Below the pieces are notes generated by a model. It did no database searches and was not told where the DNA came from. It saw nothing but the letters and a program-made list of their open reading frames with translations. 12,513 nucleotides of DNA from JAFGJQ01 sp964586145 (GTDB lineage: Bacteria > Planctomycetota > Phycisphaerae > UBA1845): the NCBI GenBank assembly GCA_964586145.1, contig CAZPHH010000116.1:1-12513 (forward strand), in the 5' to 3' direction. Position numbers and translations under genes: made by a program. Below, piece by piece: positions 10,144 to 12,513 of this stretch; position 1 is the first letter of the stretch, and every line of letters starts with the position of its first letter.

Positions 10144-10641
10144 CTACTCCCCGTCGCGCACTGCCCGTACGATCAAATCGCGCCCGCTCAGGCCGCAGCC
10201 CTCGACCGCCGCGCCCTTCTCCATCATACCCATCTCGGCTACGCAACTCACGCGCCGCCCCTCAAACTCGCACGTGCCCACGGGGCGGAGCGGCGTCACC
10301 GCCCGGCCTCGCCGCCCGATCAGGCGTCGCAGGGCCTCGACGTGCTCAGTGGTCCGGCCGCTGGAGGGCTCCGGGTTCGGCGGGGCCAGACGCTTGCCCA
10401 TCGGAAGACGCGTCACGTGCTTCAACGCGAGCAGGAACAACGCGGGGACCAAAACTCCGCACGACACGCCGGCCGCCAGGCCCGCCCGCGGGTCGCGTTG
10501 CCACGTCAGCACCACCGCACTGACCAGAAGGATCACCGCCCCGGCCGTCAGAAGACCTCCGGACGGAATGAAGAACTCCAGCACCAGCAGCAGCACGCCG
10601 GATGTGAAGAGCAGAATGAGCATCGCGTCAGTGTGCCACAT
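10144..10641 (-). CDS. Short NfeD-family membrane protein with OB-fold domain
   Basis: A 165-aa protein lacking a protease domain. Three membrane helices are visible at about 7-24, 28-46 and 54-75. A soluble OB-fold NfeD domain at 109-165 contains GRRGRAVTPLRPVGTCEFEGRR and ends in LIVRAVRDGE. Short NfeD proteins are thought to work with flotillins, the OB fold binding SPFH partners; this one is followed by floA. I chose the ATG at 10641 because GAGG lies six bases upstream. The alternatives 10659 and 10623 lack a good site, and 10623 would trim the first helix. It lies 39 bases after the long NfeD stop in the same orientation. Its OB domain resembles that of the upstream protein (both have AVTPLRP), so the two may have arisen by duplication or modular splitting. 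Confidence 0.9.
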   Translation of the reverse strand: MWHTDAMLILLFTSGVLLLVLEFFIPSGGLLTAGAVILLVSAVVLTWQRDPRAGLAAGVSCGVLVPALFLLALKHVTRLPMGKRLAPPNPEPSSGRTTEHVEALRRLIGRRGRAVTPLRPVGTCEFEGRRVSCVAEMGMMEKGAAVEGCGLSGRDLIVRAVRDGE

Positions 10642-10680
10642 GCTTCGCCTCAATCGCATTCCGCCCGACCGCCAGGCGGC

Positions 10681-12249
10681 TCAGGACGGAGTTCGCCGCA
10701 CCACCACCGTGTTCCCGTGCCGCTCTACGACCTCCACGTCGGCACCCATCTCAATCCACTCGCCTTCCGTGATCACGTCAACCAGAGTCGCGCCAAACCG
10801 GGCACCGCCCCCCGGTCGCAACGGAGTGACGGCCTGCCCGATGTCCCCGAGCTGCGCGGCCCCGTGATACGGGTCCGCAACCGCCACCGTCTCCCGCGTG
10901 GGGTTGGCCGGTGCGGCCAGCCGCAGCAGGGGAAGCTCCGGCAGGTACTTGCTCAGTGCCCACGCGCCCACCAGGGCCCCCGCAAAGCCGGCGGCCAGCG
11001 TGATGGCGCCGTGCCGCAGCGCCTCCATCGATTCCGGCAGGGACGGCCAGTAAACGGGAAAGCTGCGGCCCGGTTCGTCCGGGATGAACGTGGCCAGCAA
11101 CCCCACCAGCATCACCAGGATGCCCAGCAGGCCGATCACGCCGAACCCCGGCGTGACGAACAGCTCGATGGCCAGCAGCGCCACGCCAATGAGGATGATG
11201 ACGATCTCCCAGATGTTGGCCAGCCCGGTCATGTACGGAGCGCCCACAAAGATGGCCAGGGCGATCAGGGCGACCAGGCCGGGCACACCCACACCCGGCG
11301 TGTTGAACTCCACGTACGCGCCCAGAAGAATGATGATCAGCAGGAAGGCCCGCACGGGCATGGAGGTCATCCAGCCGGTGAATCGCTCGAGCCAACTGAA
11401 GCCGATCCGGGGAAGGTCACCGGATAGGTTGTAGCGTGCCCGCAGCTCGGCCGGGTCACTGATGATGGCCTTGGCAAAGCCGAACGCGTACGCCTCGCTC
11501 TGGGACATGGTGAGCAGCGCGTTGGCCCCGATCACCGGGTTCACGAACTCCACGTCCTTGTCGGAAACCGGGTCGAAGTACGTCGTCACAAACTGCCAGT
11601 CCGGCTCGGTGGGCTGCGTTGTGCTCCCCCGCTCGGGGATGAGCCGTTCCTTTTCCAGCGTGTCGACGAATCGGCGTTCTCCCGTGGCGACGTTCTCGAT
11701 CCACCAGACCTCGCGTTCCTTGAGGACCATCGCCTCGCACAGGAGACGGTTGTAGCCGTTGCGATTGGCCGACTCACGGAACTCTGTGAGCGCCGGCGCC
11801 TCGGCCTTGGCGCGCAGCTCCTCCGGCACGGGTTCCGCCCCGATGGGCGTGCCGAGGATGACGCCGCAGTCGCCCAGGGTTGAGCGAGAGGACATCACGA
11901 TCTCATCGCAGGCCACCGCGATCATGGAACCGGCGGAGTACGCCTGCGTATGGACCCAGGCCACGGTCTTCACGTTCCGCAGCCCCTTGATGTAGTCGCA
12001 GATGTCCAGGGCGCTGGTGAGCATGCCGCCGGGCGTGTTCAGTTCGAATATGATCACCGTGGCCCCATCGCTCACGGCCTGATCCACGCGTCGTTTCAGG
12101 CTCTGCGTGGTGACATCCGAGATGTCGGTGTCGATGGGGATGATGACGCCTCGCCGCTCCGCCTCGGGGGCCTCGGCCGCCGCCGGGAATGCGCCGACCC
12201 CTGCCGCCAGCAGGCAGACCCAGGCGATTCGACGTGTCAACCGATCCAT
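10681..12249 (-). CDS. Long NfeD protein: membrane-bound ClpP-class serine protease
   Basis: A 522-aa membrane protease of the 1510-N/NfeD1b type. A signal peptide occupies about 8-25. The ClpP-like protease domain (34-270) has the oxyanion segment NTPGG (71-75), nucleophile S105 in AYSAGSMIA and probable general base K148, close to the S97/K138 spacing of the archaeal enzyme. Five membrane helices follow at about 302-316, 323-338, 345-363, 368-388 and 413-432. An OB-fold domain at 465-520 has GQAVTPLRPGG and ends NTVVVRRT. Archaeal relatives cleave hydrophobic C-termini of stomatin-type proteins, so FloA or another SPFH protein is the likely partner; that is inference. It is the first gene of a four-gene cluster with a good promoter 63 bases upstream. 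The ATG at 12249 has AGGAG ten bases upstream; the longer frame to 12306 begins at about the transcription start and is rejected. Confidence 0.92.
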   Translation of the reverse strand: MDRLTRRIAWVCLLAAGVGAFPAAAEAPEAERRGVIIPIDTDISDVTTQSLKRRVDQAVSDGATVIIFELNTPGGMLTSALDICDYIKGLRNVKTVAWVHTQAYSAGSMIAVACDEIVMSSRSTLGDCGVILGTPIGAEPVPEELRAKAEAPALTEFRESANRNGYNRLLCEAMVLKEREVWWIENVATGERRFVDTLEKERLIPERGSTTQPTEPDWQFVTTYFDPVSDKDVEFVNPVIGANALLTMSQSEAYAFGFAKAIISDPAELRARYNLSGDLPRIGFSWLERFTGWMTSMPVRAFLLIIILLGAYVEFNTPGVGVPGLVALIALAIFVGAPYMTGLANIWEIVIILIGVALLAIELFVTPGFGVIGLLGILVMLVGLLATFIPDEPGRSFPVYWPSLPESMEALRHGAITLAAGFAGALVGAWALSKYLPELPLLRLAAPANPTRETVAVADPYHGAAQLGDIGQAVTPLRPGGGARFGATLVDVITEGEWIEMGADVEVVERHGNTVVVRRTPS

Positions 12250-12311
12250 GGCGCTCGTTCTCCTGTTCCCGCGATTGCGGGCACAAGATGCAACCCACGC
12301 TCGCACAGTGG

Positions 12312-12340
12312 ATTGTAAGCCCCCTCCACTTCCCGGGCAA
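12312..12340 (-). promoter_or_regulatory. Promoter of the NfeD-FloA cluster
   Basis: The minus strand has TTGCCC (12340-12335), a 17-base spacer and TACAAT (12317-12312), matching the consensus at four and five positions. Transcription would start near 12305, giving a leader of about 55 bases to the long nfeD ATG. It begins about 19 bases after the recognisable end of the Rhs fragment. Confidence 0.6.
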
Positions 12341-12358
12341 GGCAGCGGCGCCGCCGCC

Positions 12359-12513
12359 CGTCACGGCCCGGTCGGTCAGCGCAGCGAGCTGACGCGTCGA
12401 GAGCTGGCCGTCGTAGTGGTAGAAGCGGGTGGCCGGGCTCGAGCCGCTCGGATCGCGGGTCTGGCTGATCAGGTCGTCGCCGTAGCAGTAGCGGACGTAC
12501 ACCTCACCGCTTC
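12359..12513 (-). pseudogene. Truncated Rhs/YD-repeat protein fragment, continuing past the right edge
   Basis: On the minus strand the translation from the edge reads VYVRYCYGDDLISQTRD, then TRFYHYDGQLSTRQL and ALTDRAVT. This matches the Rhs-type repeat pattern (YGDDLISQ, then YHYDG and STRxLTD) that precedes the conserved core end of Rhs/polymorphic-toxin proteins. After LTDRAVT the homology stops and the frame runs without a stop into the nfeD gene in another frame. The STRQL-LTD spacing carries two extra residues compared with the usual motif, a sign of decay. I infer a broken 3' end of an Rhs gene whose main body lies outside the window. A live gene whose variable C-terminus starts here cannot be excluded, but it would overlap the nfeD promoter and coding region. 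Confidence 0.65.

Noticed and set aside
8370..10523. Long plus-strand open frame opposite the FloA/NfeD genes
   Set aside because: The Arg/His/Gln-rich translation is typical of the reverse strand of GC-rich genes. The opposite strand encodes clear FloA and NfeD proteins.
11903..12358. Continuation of the Rhs frame into the nfeD region as a real coding sequence
   Set aside because: Homology to Rhs ends at about 12359, and the rest overlaps the well-supported signal peptide and protease domain of long NfeD in another frame.

Overview
The window is GC-rich, densely packed and almost entirely chromosomal housekeeping or stress material. The gene set (FloA flotillin with two NfeD proteins and a small proline-rich membrane protein, a stand-alone DnaE2, an Rhs remnant and purine-rich octamer arrays) fits a member of the Planctomycetota best. 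That placement is inferred from gene content and style, not from a phylogenetic marker.

Layout from left to right. Positions 1-648 hold an initiator tRNA (minus strand) with its own promoter and terminator, in otherwise empty sequence. Positions 649-4227 are all minus strand: a Tat-exported alkaline phosphatase, a 2-Cys peroxiredoxin, a bacterial ferritin and a PerR-type regulator. PerR has every regulatory and structural metal ligand, and its promoter has a 15-bp palindrome between -35 and -10. PerR, ferritin and peroxiredoxin form a coherent peroxide/iron defence cluster. Positions 4234-8337 (plus strand, divergent from perR) carry an error-prone DNA polymerase of the DnaE2/ImuC family. Positions 8391-12249 (minus strand, convergent) are a four-gene membrane cluster read in the order long NfeD (ClpP-class protease), short NfeD, FloA, unknown proline-rich membrane protein. 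A good promoter sits at 12312-12340, next to a truncated Rhs repeat fragment that runs off the right edge.

The most remarkable part is inside dnaE2. About 680 bp (6121-6804) interrupt the gene between the third catalytic aspartate and the fingers domain. This block has octamer-repeat arms in inverted orientation, with a perfect 27-bp inverted repeat at its ends. It contains a complete gene, with its own ribosome binding site, for a four-helix-bundle protein of the 23S rRNA intervening-sequence (S23/IVP) family. The dnaE2 reading frame stays open through the whole insert in a different frame from the inserted gene. A second in-frame octamer array of about 90 bp lies further downstream in the same gene. 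This looks like a protein-gene counterpart of the intervening sequences known from bacterial 23S rRNA genes and is the best candidate here for an undescribed element.
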